This document shows, one piece after another, positions 1 to 5,932 of a stretch of 5,932 bases of DNA. The notes below the pieces were generated by a model. It saw only the letters and a program-made list of their open reading frames with translations, was not told the DNA's origin and did no database searches. Both the position numbers and the translations under genes were made by a program. Origin of the DNA: Lysobacteraceae bacterium (lineage in GTDB: Bacteria > Pseudomonadota > Gammaproteobacteria > Steroidobacterales > Steroidobacteraceae); contig JAAYXG010000425.1 of the NCBI GenBank assembly GCA_012516015.1, forward strand, positions 1 to 5,932. Reading direction: 5' to 3'. Within the stretch, counting starts at the first letter, position 1. Each line of letters starts with the position of its first letter.

Positions 1-915
1 ATCAGCATGACGTTCGAGGTCAATACCTCGCCGTTCTGCGGGCGCGAGGGCAAGTACGTCACGAGCCGACAGATACGCGAGCGTTTGTTGCGCGAGGCGA
101 TGCACAACGTCGCGCTACGGATCGAGGATACCGACGAACCTGACAAGTTCCGCGTGTACGGTCGCGGCGAGCTCCATCTGGGCGTTTTGCTCGAGAACAT
201 GCGGCGCGAAGGTTACGAGCTCGCCGTGTCGCGACCGCGGGTGGTCGTGAAAGAAATCGATGGACGGCAATGCGAGCCCTTCGAGACGCTCACGATCGAC
301 TTGGAGGAGAGCTCGCAAGGTGCCGTCATGCAAGCGCTCGGCGAGCGCGGCGGACAGCTCACGGGAATGCAGCCGGACGGCAAGGGGCGTGTGCGCCTCG
401 ACTACATCATTCCTTCGCGCGGTCTCATCGGCTTTCAGACGGACTTTCGCACGCTCACCTCGGGGTTGGGTTTGATGCACCACATCTTCGACCACTTCGG
501 TCCGGTGATCGACCGCGAGATCGGTCAGCGGCAGAACGGCGTTCTAATCTCGAATGCACAAGGCAAGGCGCTCGCGTACGCCTTGTTCAATCTGCAGGAA
601 CGCGGTCGCTTGATGGTCGCGCACGGCGACGACGTGTATGAAGGTCAGGTGATCGGCATTCACAGCCGGGACAACGACCTCGTCGTGAACCCGCTGAAAG
701 CGAAAAAGCTCACCAATATTCGTGCAGCCGGTCGCGACGAGAACATCGTCCTGTCGCCGCCGATTCGCTTCACGCTCGAGCAGGCGATGGAGTTCATCGC
801 CGACGACGAGCTCGTGGAAGTCACGCCGGGCCAGATCCGCTTGCGAAAGCGACTGCTCAAGGAACATGAGCGCAAGCGCGCCGGGCGCGTGGAAGAGATG
901 GACGAGGCGAGCTGA
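1..915 (+). CDS. typA: Ribosome-associated GTPase BipA/TypA, C-terminal half (5'-partial)
   Basis: BipA/TypA is a translational GTPase related to EF-G and LepA. It binds the 70S ribosome and supports ribosome assembly and growth under stress such as cold. The frame is open at base 1, so the Met at 7 is internal; the G domain and domain II lie outside the window. The 304 visible residues correspond to about the second half of a roughly 600-residue protein. They begin at domain III (VNTSPFCGREGKYVTSRQI) and include the GRGELHL stretch and the ENMRREGYELAVSRP segment. Domain V follows, with PDGKGRVRLDYIIPSRGLIGF. The BipA-specific C-terminal domain has GQRQNGVLISNAQGKALAYALF and the loop with SRDNDLVVN and KKLTNIRA, which in the family reaches towards the peptidyl-transferase centre. 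EF-G and LepA lack this domain, so the assignment is firm. The tail is basic and then acidic, and the stop is TGA at 913-915. No intrinsic terminator with a U-tract follows. Confidence 0.96.
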   Translation: MSMTFEVNTSPFCGREGKYVTSRQIRERLLREAMHNVALRIEDTDEPDKFRVYGRGELHLGVLLENMRREGYELAVSRPRVVVKEIDGRQCEPFETLTIDLEESSQGAVMQALGERGGQLTGMQPDGKGRVRLDYIIPSRGLIGFQTDFRTLTSGLGLMHHIFDHFGPVIDREIGQRQNGVLISNAQGKALAYALFNLQERGRLMVAHGDDVYEGQVIGIHSRDNDLVVNPLKAKKLTNIRAAGRDENIVLSPPIRFTLEQAMEFIADDELVEVTPGQIRLRKRLLKEHERKRAGRVEEMDEAS

Positions 916-921
916 GGTCTG

Positions 922-1125
922 GTTGGCGGTTGACAGTTGACGATTGACGGCCAGAAAGAGCAAAGGCTCCTTGCCATTGCTCGCAAGGACATTCCCTCCC
1001 CTGCGGAGCGGGGGAGGGCTAGGGTGGGGGCAATTCTTCTAGACGGAGGGAACCCAGCACGCAGGTAGATGCACTCTGGCGAGATTGGGGGACCGGCCCT
1101 CTTGCTCTGGCCGTCAACCGTCAAC
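922..1125. repeat. Inverted GTTGACG heptad arrays bracketing about 150 bp
   Basis: The left arm has four consecutive heptads at 922-949: GTTGGCG, GTTGACA, GTTGACG, ATTGACG. They are followed by GCCAGA. The right arm is the reverse complement, with two CGTCAAC heptads at 1112-1118 and 1119-1125 preceded by TCTGGC. Bases 944-955 and 1106-1117 are perfect 12-base inverted complements. Similarity continues inward with a small gap (AGAGCAAAGG against AGCAAGAGG). The arms differ in copy number, four heptads against two. Short intergenic elements of this sort occur in environmental proteobacterial genomes. I infer a REP- or MITE-like unit, but see no coding capacity or clear target-site duplication. 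Confidence 0.7.
994..1018. repeat. C/G-rich intergenic palindrome with G-rich trailer
   Basis: CCCTCCCC (994-1001) pairs perfectly with GGGGAGGG (1011-1018). The stem can extend inward by a T-G wobble, G-C and C-G, leaving a GGA loop. The trailer CTAGGGTGGGGGC follows at 1019-1031. This combination resembles a common interspersed intergenic repeat of proteobacteria; that resemblance is from memory. The hairpin could block exonucleases or slow polymerase downstream of typA, but no T-run follows, so it is not a canonical intrinsic terminator. It lies inside the heptad inverted repeat and appears to be a distinct element. Confidence 0.7.
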
Positions 1126-1266
1126 CAGTCAGGAAACAATTCAACATAACCACTTGCGTTCGTTCACAATTCTCCGGGCTCGTTCGGCCCAAAACGGGAG
1201 CTGTTTCACACTCGACTTTGACGGTGAGCGCCTAGCATCGGGCAATCGCTCAAGAATATATAGGGT

Positions 1267-1286
1267 CACCCACGGAAACGCGGGTG
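1267..1286 (+). promoter_or_regulatory. Possible start-site hairpin with GAAA tetraloop
   Basis: CACCC (1267-1271) can pair with GGGTG (1282-1286). After one A/C mismatch, CG (1273-1274) pairs with CG (1279-1280) and closes a GAAA loop (1275-1278), which is a GNRA-type tetraloop. The stem contains the GTG codon at 1284-1286, and the loop contains the only purine-rich GGAAA (1274-1278) that could serve as a ribosome binding site for it. If GTG is the start, the fold would hide both signals. If the in-frame ATG at 1296 is used, the hairpin lies just upstream. The stem is short, so its biological role is speculative. Confidence 0.3.
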
Positions 1287-4200
1287 CGAACGACAATGCA
1301 CCGGCTGCTTGACAGGCAAGTCAGGGAAGCAACGAGACCCGACGGGGAGCTCGACCTTGCGAAGTTGCTCAGTGCCGTCGAGCAGACCTACGCCCGGGCC
1401 GAAGACGAACGCCGCGGAATCGTGCGTTCGATGCAGCTCATGTCCGAGGAGGCGACTGCCCTCACCAAAGAGCTCAAGGAAAGCACCGCGTCGCAGCTAC
1501 AGGCCGTTCTCGATCACGTCAAAGACGTCATCATGACGATCGACGGAGAGGGGCACATTGCTTCTCTCAACATGACCGGTCAGCGTGTGTTCGGGCACAC
1601 GGAGGCCGAGGCTATCGGTCGGCCGCTCAATTTCTTGTTGCCACGGCTCGCGGGCGATCAGCCGATCTGCGAGGTACTCGATCAGCTTGCCGCGCGGCTC
1701 GAGGACACCCAGGTCGATCTCTCGGCACACGAAACGTTCGGACAGCACGCGAACGGATCGCTCTTCGCGGCGGAGATGGCCGTCAGCAAGACGACTCTGA
1801 ACCGCCGGACGGCCTACGTCGTGTGCTTGCGCGATACGACGGAACGCAAACGCGCGGAACTGATGGCGGCGGGTGAGCGCCGCGTCTTCGAAAGGCTTGC
1901 CGCAAACCTCGACCTGCCGATCGCGTTGGAGGCGATCACGAGCATCGTCGAGCAAGTCGCGCCGGAATCGACCTGCGCGATTCGCATGCTTGATCCCGCC
2001 GGCGAGCATTTGCGCCATTGTGCCGGTCCGAACCTGCCTTCCGCCTACGTGGCCGCAATGGAGGGCATCAAAGTCGATGCCCGTAACGGTTCGTGCGCAG
2101 CGGCCGTGTTCCTGCAGCGCCAGGTCATCGTCGCCGACACCGGGCGCGATGCGCTTTGGGAAAACTGTCGCGATGCGGTGCGAGCCGCCGGTTTCGTGAG
2201 CGCTTGGTCGACGCTCATCTATGCGTCCGACGGCCGCGTGCTCGGCACGCTCGCGCTTTACTTCCGCTCCTCGCGCAGTCCCTGCCGCCGCGATTTCGAG
2301 TTGATGGCACGCATGACGCAGCTTGCCGGGATCGCGATCGAACGACGGCTCGCCGAAAACGCACTGCGCGCGAGCGAGGCACGCTATCGGCGGCTGTTCG
2401 ACAACGTCCTCGAGGGCGTCTACAGCTCGACGAAGGACGGCAAGTTCGTTTCTGTGAACCCCGCGCTCGCACGCATGGTCGGTCTATCGTCGCCGGATGA
2501 GCTGCTGTCGATGCCGACGTCGACGATTTATCACTTTCCCGAGGATCGCGAAAAGATCATCGCCGCGCTCGATCGGGACGGCGAGGTTCGAAGCGCGGAG
2601 TTCCAGTTGCGACGCGTGGACGGCACCCTGTTGACCGTGCTCGAGAGCGCCCGGGCAGTACGCAACGAGCAAGGAGAGGTGATCGGCTACGAGGGAACGA
2701 TCTCGGACATCAGCGAGCGCAAGCGTGCGGAAACCGCCATTTTCGAAGAGAAGGAGAAGGCGCAGGTCACGCTGGAGTCGATCGGCGATGCCGTGATCAC
2801 GACCGATGCGGAAGGGCGCATCGAGTATCTGAATCCCATCGCGGAGGAACTGACCGGCTGGGAGACAGGCGAAGTCAGCGGCAAGCCCTTGCTCGAAGTG
2901 TTTACGGTGTTGAACGAAGCGACGCGCGAGCCGCTCGAGGATCCCGTCTCGCGTTCGCTGCGCGATGGGCGTGTCGTCGCGGATGCGGATCACACGGTGC
3001 TCGTGAATCGGCGCGGTCAGGAGATCGCGATTCAGGATTCGGCGGCGCCGATTCGCGATCGCGCCGGACAAATCATCGGCTTCGTCATCGTTTTCCACGA
3101 CGTGAGCAAGGAGCGGCGTTTGCGTCGTGCACTCGCCTATCAAGCGAGCCACGATGTTCTCACGGGATTGATCAATCGGCGCGAGTTCGAAAACCGCCTC
3201 AACGAGGCGCTGTTGACGGCACGGTCCGACGAGTCGGTCGCGCACGTGCTCTTGTACCTCGATCTAGACCAGTTCAAGGTCGTCAATGACACGTGCGGCC
3301 ATCAGGCCGGCGACCGGTTGTTGAAGGAGATCACCGGCATCCTGCAAACGCGGGTTCGCGCGAAGGACACGATCGCACGGCTCGGCGGCGATGAGTTCGG
3401 GATCCTGTTGCAGGACTGCACCGCGGACCGCGCGGAGAAGATCGCCGACGTGCTGCGCCAGGCGATTCGCGAATATCGATTCGAATGGCACGACGGTGCC
3501 ATGAACGTCGGCGCCAGTATCGGTATCGTCGAGATCAACAGCACGAGCGAGAGCATCACGAGCGTGATGAGCGCGGCGGACGTCGCGTGCTACGCGGCGA
3601 AGGATTCGGGCCGCAATCGCGTGCACATGTATCAGCATGGCGCTGCGCCCGAGCGCCACCGCGAAATGCAATGGGTCTCGCGACTGACGCGAGCGTGCGA
3701 AGAGAATCGTCTCGAGCTCTACTATCAGCCGATCGTGCCGATCGGCGCGAATCGAGATACGCGCGGACACTACGAGCTGCTGCTTAGGATGCGCGGCGAG
3801 AACGGCGAGCTCGTGCAGCCCGCCGAATTCATTCCCGCTGCCGAGCGCTACAACGTCATGCCGATGATCGATCGCTGGGTCGTGAGTCAGGCGCTCGGTG
3901 CGCTCGCGCACTACCGCGCCGACGGCGATCCGCGGCACGGCTACACGCTGTCGATCAATTTATCCGGCACGTCGCTCAACGACGATCGTTTCCTCGACTT
4001 CTTGATCAACGAGCTGCAGACGCACGATCTGAGCCCCGGAGCCGTCTGTTTCGAGATTACGGAGACGGCGGCGATCTCGAACTTGCCGAACGTCGTGCAC
4101 TTCATGCGCGAGTTTCGCTCGCGCGGCTGTCAGTTCTCGCTCGATGACTTCGGCAGCGGGCTGTCGTCTTTCATGTATCTGAAGAACCTGCCGGTCGACT

Positions 4201-4472
4201 ATCTGAAGATCGACGGGCAATTCATTCAGCACGTGACGACGGATCATGTCGATCGCAGCATGGTCGAAGCCATTACGCAGATCGGTCACGCGATGGGCAT
4301 CAAGACGATCGCCGAGCGCGTGGAGACGGCGGAAGTGCTCGCTTGCCTCGCCGAAATCGGCGTCGAGTACGCGCAAGGCATCTACATCGCCGTGCCGCAA
4401 TCGGTCGAATCTCTCAACCGCATCACGCGCACGAGCCCTCATCCGAAGCTGCGGTTGGTGCATTCGGCGTAG
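1284..4472 (+). CDS. PAS-GAF-PAS-PAS-GGDEF-EAL cyclic-di-GMP signalling protein
   Basis: This is a predicted dual-domain c-di-GMP enzyme: GGDEF makes c-di-GMP from two GTP and EAL hydrolyses it to pGpG. No signal peptide or membrane segment is seen, so it is probably cytoplasmic. Layout: helical N-terminus 10-70; PAS about 70-190 (ending DTTERKR); GAF about 200-355 (GSC at 269-271, W292, W308); PAS 362-482 (ending DISERKR); PAS 490-610; GGDEF 614-785; EAL 795-1045. The GGDEF signature is exact (701-705), and a product-inhibition I-site RAKD (692-695) sits five residues before it. In the EAL domain the signature is ELL (831-833), keeping the catalytic Glu. Other expected metal and catalytic positions are present: N892, E924, D954-D955, K975, E1011, Q1031. 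The usual QGY is QGI. The sensor ligands are unknown. The start is GTG at 1284 with GGAAA five bases upstream; ATG at 1296 is an alternative that loses four residues. The stop is TAG. The net output (cyclase or phosphodiesterase) cannot be decided from sequence. Confidence 0.95.
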   Translation: MRTTMHRLLDRQVREATRPDGELDLAKLLSAVEQTYARAEDERRGIVRSMQLMSEEATALTKELKESTASQLQAVLDHVKDVIMTIDGEGHIASLNMTGQRVFGHTEAEAIGRPLNFLLPRLAGDQPICEVLDQLAARLEDTQVDLSAHETFGQHANGSLFAAEMAVSKTTLNRRTAYVVCLRDTTERKRAELMAAGERRVFERLAANLDLPIALEAITSIVEQVAPESTCAIRMLDPAGEHLRHCAGPNLPSAYVAAMEGIKVDARNGSCAAAVFLQRQVIVADTGRDALWENCRDAVRAAGFVSAWSTLIYASDGRVLGTLALYFRSSRSPCRRDFELMARMTQLAGIAIERRLAENALRASEARYRRLFDNVLEGVYSSTKDGKFVSVNPALARMVGLSSPDELLSMPTSTIYHFPEDREKIIAALDRDGEVRSAEFQLRRVDGTLLTVLESARAVRNEQGEVIGYEGTISDISERKRAETAIFEEKEKAQVTLESIGDAVITTDAEGRIEYLNPIAEELTGWETGEVSGKPLLEVFTVLNEATREPLEDPVSRSLRDGRVVADADHTVLVNRRGQEIAIQDSAAPIRDRAGQIIGFVIVFHDVSKERRLRRALAYQASHDVLTGLINRREFENRLNEALLTARSDESVAHVLLYLDLDQFKVVNDTCGHQAGDRLLKEITGILQTRVRAKDTIARLGGDEFGILLQDCTADRAEKIADVLRQAIREYRFEWHDGAMNVGASIGIVEINSTSESITSVMSAADVACYAAKDSGRNRVHMYQHGAAPERHREMQWVSRLTRACEENRLELYYQPIVPIGANRDTRGHYELLLRMRGENGELVQPAEFIPAAERYNVMPMIDRWVVSQALGALAHYRADGDPRHGYTLSINLSGTSLNDDRFLDFLINELQTHDLSPGAVCFEITETAAISNLPNVVHFMREFRSRGCQFSLDDFGSGLSSFMYLKNLPVDYLKIDGQFIQHVTTDHVDRSMVEAITQIGHAMGIKTIAERVETAEVLACLAEIGVEYAQGIYIAVPQSVESLNRITRTSPHPKLRLVHSA

Positions 4473-4479
4473 GGAGCCC

Positions 4480-4522
4480 ATCCACCCGTCCGCACGTCAA
4501 AGCATCCACGCGTCCTCACGCC
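4480..4522. repeat. Degenerate 19-base direct repeat, 24-base period
   Basis: Bases 4480-4498 and 4504-4522 match at 16 of 19 positions, both of the form ATCCAC-CGTCC-CACG-C, with AAAGC between them. They fill most of the gap between the GGDEF-EAL stop and dusA. A direct repeat here could be a decayed minisatellite or a pair of binding half-sites. With two imperfect copies neither reading is secure. Confidence 0.5.
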
Positions 4523-4531
4523 CGGAAGCGC

Positions 4532-4537
4532 TACAAT
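4532..4537 (+). promoter_or_regulatory. TACAAT -10-like box just upstream of dusA
   Basis: TACAAT matches the sigma-70 -10 consensus TATAAT at five of six positions and ends eight bases before the dusA ATG. Transcription normally starts about 6-8 bases after the -10 box, which would put the first base at or within two of the A of ATG, giving a leaderless or nearly leaderless mRNA. In support, there is no Shine-Dalgarno-like purine run in the 15 bases before the ATG. No convincing -35 is found around 4509-4514. dusA could instead be read through from the GGDEF-EAL gene 73 bases upstream. Confidence 0.35.
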
Positions 4538-4545
4538 ACAAGCTC

Positions 4546-5547
4546 ATGACGAACGAGCCTTCTTCCGCCGCGCGCACGATCTCGGTCGCTCCGATGATGG
4601 ACTACACGGATCGTCATTGCAGGTATTTCTTGCGCCTGCTGAGTCCGAGCGCGCTCCTGTACACCGAGATGATCACGGCCCCCGCCATCGTTCGCGGCAA
4701 TGCGGACCGCCTGCTGCGCTTCGATGCGGCGGAACATCCGGTGGCCTTGCAAGTGGGCGGCAGCGATCCCCGCGAGCTCGCGCGCGCGGCGCGCGCGGGA
4801 GAGGAGCACGGTTACGATGAGGTCAATTTGAACTGCGGCTGCCCGAGCGATCGGGTGCAGAGCGGGCGATTCGGTGCGTGTCTCATGGGCGAGCCGACGC
4901 TGGTCGCGGAGTGCGTAGCGGCGATGCGCGAGAGCGTTCGTGTGCCGGTCACCGTGAAGTGCAGAATCGGCATCGATCCGATGCCTGCGCCGAATATCGA
5001 CGAGTACGAATTCCTGGTCCGCTTCGTCGAGACGGTCGCTCGAGCGGGTTGCACCGTCTTCATCATCCACGCGCGGCGCGCGGTGTTGCAGGGTTTGAGC
5101 CCGAAAGAGAATCGCGAGATTCCGCCGCTGCGATACGACATTGCTCGCCGGCTCCGGAGCGAGTTTCCGCAGCTGACGTTCATCCTCAATGGCGGCCTGC
5201 GCTCCGTGGAAGTCATCGCCGAGGAACTCCCTCATTTCGACGGTGTGATGATCGGGCGTGAGGCATACAACAATCCGTATCTGCTCGCGCACCTCCATCG
5301 GCGCTTCATCGATCCGAGCTGGCCGCTCCCGGCGCGAGAAGCCGTGATCGAGCGGTACGCGCGCTACGTTCGCGCGCGGCTTGCAGAAGGTCATTCGCTG
5401 CGCGCGATGTTACGGCCTGTGCAGGGCTTATACGCGGGACTCCCGAATGCGCGTGCTTGGCGTCGCTTCCTGTCGGAGCAAGCGACGCACAACGCCGCAA
5501 ATGCCGACGTGCTCACCGACTCCCTCCGCATCGTCCGAGCTGCTTGA
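4546..5547 (+). CDS. dusA: tRNA-dihydrouridine(20/20a) synthase DusA
   Basis: DusA is an FMN enzyme that uses NADPH to reduce uridine to dihydrouridine at positions 20/20a of the tRNA D-loop. The 333-residue product has the family's usual length. It opens with the TIM-barrel flavin segment (VAPMMDYTDRHCRYF, residues 14-28) and LLYTEMIT. The catalytic motif NLNCGCPSDRVQSGRFGACLM follows in two parts around residues 94-114, with catalytic Cys99 (the C before PS). Then come VTVKCRIGID with K138, the FMN-phosphate-side IIHAR around H175, the DusA-type segment GLSPKENREIPPLRY (183-197), LNGG (214-217) and DGVMIGREAYNNP (232-244), followed by the helical tRNA-binding domain. The GLSPKENREIPPLRY segment favours DusA over DusB or DusC. 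ATG 4546 is chosen because homology starts a dozen residues later; the frame extends upstream only through the preceding gene. An extra Cys (C97) sits two residues before the catalytic one. The gene is probably monocistronic or weakly coupled to the upstream gene. Confidence 0.97.
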   Translation: MTNEPSSAARTISVAPMMDYTDRHCRYFLRLLSPSALLYTEMITAPAIVRGNADRLLRFDAAEHPVALQVGGSDPRELARAARAGEEHGYDEVNLNCGCPSDRVQSGRFGACLMGEPTLVAECVAAMRESVRVPVTVKCRIGIDPMPAPNIDEYEFLVRFVETVARAGCTVFIIHARRAVLQGLSPKENREIPPLRYDIARRLRSEFPQLTFILNGGLRSVEVIAEELPHFDGVMIGREAYNNPYLLAHLHRRFIDPSWPLPAREAVIERYARYVRARLAEGHSLRAMLRPVQGLYAGLPNARAWRRFLSEQATHNAANADVLTDSLRIVRAA

Positions 5548-5558
5548 GACGAAGATTA

Positions 5559-5752
5559 AGAACAACTCTCGCCAAGCACGCAAAGCCCGCCAGGGCAAGA
5601 GGAAGAAAAATACTCTCGCAGAGGCGCGGAGACGCAGAGGTCGGAAGGAAGAAATAATTTCTTATCTCTGCGTCTCAGCGTCTCCGCGAGAGATCTTCTT
5701 AACTCTTAATCCTTGGCGAGCTATGCGTGCTTGGCGAGATTCATCTTGTTCT
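5559..5752. repeat. About 194-bp multi-nested palindromic intergenic element
   Basis: Several inverted arms share one centre. The outer arms are 5567-5594 and 5712-5739: a perfect 15-base block (5567-5581 with 5725-5739), then 10 of 13. AGAACAA (5559-5565) and TTGTTCT (5746-5752) extend them outward with a small offset. The middle arms are 5613-5639 and 5666-5692, 24 of 27 complementary. The core is AAGAAAT (5649-5655) and ATTTCTT (5657-5663), perfect around A5656. The linkers between outer and middle arms are also roughly complementary. The outer arm carries CTCGCCAAG twice on its right-hand copy. The element occupies nearly the whole gap between two convergent genes, so it could act as a two-way terminator or transcript-end stabiliser. 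The GCAGAGGCGCGGAGACGCAG type of sequence recalls widespread intergenic repeats that produce spurious RGDAE-type peptides in annotations. No coding function is proposed. Confidence 0.85.
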
Positions 5753-5758
5753 AGGCAC

Positions 5759-5932
5759 TCACTCCCCCGAAGAGGGCAGACGCCCGAAGTCGCCTTGCAT
5801 CGTTGCCGCGAGGTATGCGGCCGTGGCAAAGGCAGCGACGGATTGATCGAGCACCGTCGGGTCGACTTTGAGGAGCGTGTCATTCTCCGTGTGATGCACG
5901 TCAAAGTACTCGGACGCATCGAGCGACAGGTC
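5759..5932 (-). CDS. M28-family zinc metallopeptidase, C-terminal end (partial)
   Basis: Read from the right edge on the minus strand, an open frame of 57 residues ends at a TGA covering 5759-5761; the start and most of the protein lie beyond 5932. The tail contains YFDVHHTENDTLLKVDP, then a helix QSVAAFATAAYLAATM. The HHTxxDTLxKVDP pattern is the C-terminal signature of M28 aminopeptidases and carboxypeptidase Q-like enzymes, where a His just before the T supplies the last ligand of the two-zinc site. The following helix closes the alpha/beta peptidase fold. Proteins of this group are often exported and act on dipeptides or peptides, but any signal peptide is outside the window. The gene converges on dusA across the palindromic element. 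The exact subfamily cannot be fixed from 57 residues. Confidence 0.8.
   Translation of the reverse strand, partial: DLSLDASEYFDVHHTENDTLLKVDPTVLDQSVAAFATAAYLAATMQGDFGRLPSSGE

Larger units (their letters stand above)
916..1283. other. Intergenic region between typA and the GGDEF-EAL gene
   Basis: This 368-base gap has no convincing gene. The first 210 bases or so are repeat-derived: an inverted pair of heptad arrays (922-955 and 1106-1125) around a C/G-rich palindrome (994-1018) and its G-rich trailer (1019-1036). The rest, about 1131-1283, is less GC-rich and is the likely leader of the downstream signalling gene. It holds a TTGACG at 1218-1223 and a TATATA at 1257-1262, but they are too far apart to form one sigma-70 promoter, so I make no promoter call. 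Open frames crossing the region change composition at the repeats and match no family I recognise. Confidence 0.7.

Noticed and set aside
994..1036. Rho-independent terminator for typA
   Set aside because: The stem is strong but is followed by a G-rich stretch and no T-run, so it better fits an interspersed repeat.
660..1139. 159-residue minus-strand open frame across the typA 3' end
   Set aside because: It is antisense to conserved typA codons and then translated intergenic repeat, with no family resemblance.
1176..1190. GGGC/GCCC hairpin in the leader
   Set aside because: A four-base stem in GC-rich DNA is expected by chance.
1218..1262. TTGACG (1218-1223) and TATATA (1257-1262) as a sigma-70 promoter
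   Set aside because: The spacing is about 33 bases instead of about 17, and neither has a good partner at the right distance.
1085..1312. 75-residue plus-strand open frame before the signalling gene
   Set aside because: It begins in the right heptad arm, runs through leader sequence and overlaps the start of the next gene in another frame. It shows no recognisable domain and no clear ribosome binding site.
4246..4545. N-terminal 100-residue extension of the dusA frame
   Set aside because: It overlaps the EAL coding sequence in another frame and has no similarity to DusA. The protein family begins close to ATG 4546.
5662..5919. 85-residue minus-strand open frame at the right end
   Set aside because: It is out of frame with the M28 peptidase tail and its end is translated palindromic repeat (a spurious RGDAE-type peptide). 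The true minus-strand gene is the frame ending at 5759.

Overview
The window looks like a GC-rich proteobacterial chromosome, most likely a gammaproteobacterium. The DusA-type tRNA dihydrouridine synthase, the PAS/GAF-GGDEF-EAL signalling protein and the BipA sequence all fit that. A lineage near Xanthomonadales, Nevskiales or Steroidobacter is a guess from general resemblance, not a demonstrated placement.

Layout: (1) 1-915, plus strand, the C-terminal half of the ribosome-associated GTPase BipA/TypA, cut by the left window edge. (2) 916-1283, a 368-base gap with an inverted pair of GTTGACG-like heptad arrays around a separate C/G-rich palindrome, then a leader-like stretch. (3) 1284-4472, plus strand, a 1062-residue cytoplasmic cyclic-di-GMP protein (PAS-GAF-PAS-PAS-GGDEF-EAL) with both catalytic centres essentially intact. 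(4) 4473-4545, a short gap with a degenerate direct repeat and a -10-like box very close to the next start. (5) 4546-5547, plus strand, dusA, complete. (6) 5548-5758, a convergent gap filled by a long multi-nested palindrome. (7) 5759-5932, minus strand, the last 57 residues of an M28-family zinc peptidase, cut by the right edge.

The genes do not form an obvious pathway. BipA (ribosome assembly and stress translation) and DusA (tRNA D-loop modification) are translation housekeeping genes, with a c-di-GMP sensor/effector between them and an unrelated peptidase converging from the right. I see no phage, CRISPR, toxin-antitoxin or defence system, and no transposase. The most unusual content is intergenic: all three gene boundaries carry a different repeat or palindrome, which suggests a genome rich in small interspersed repeats. 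No clearly undescribed protein system is visible.
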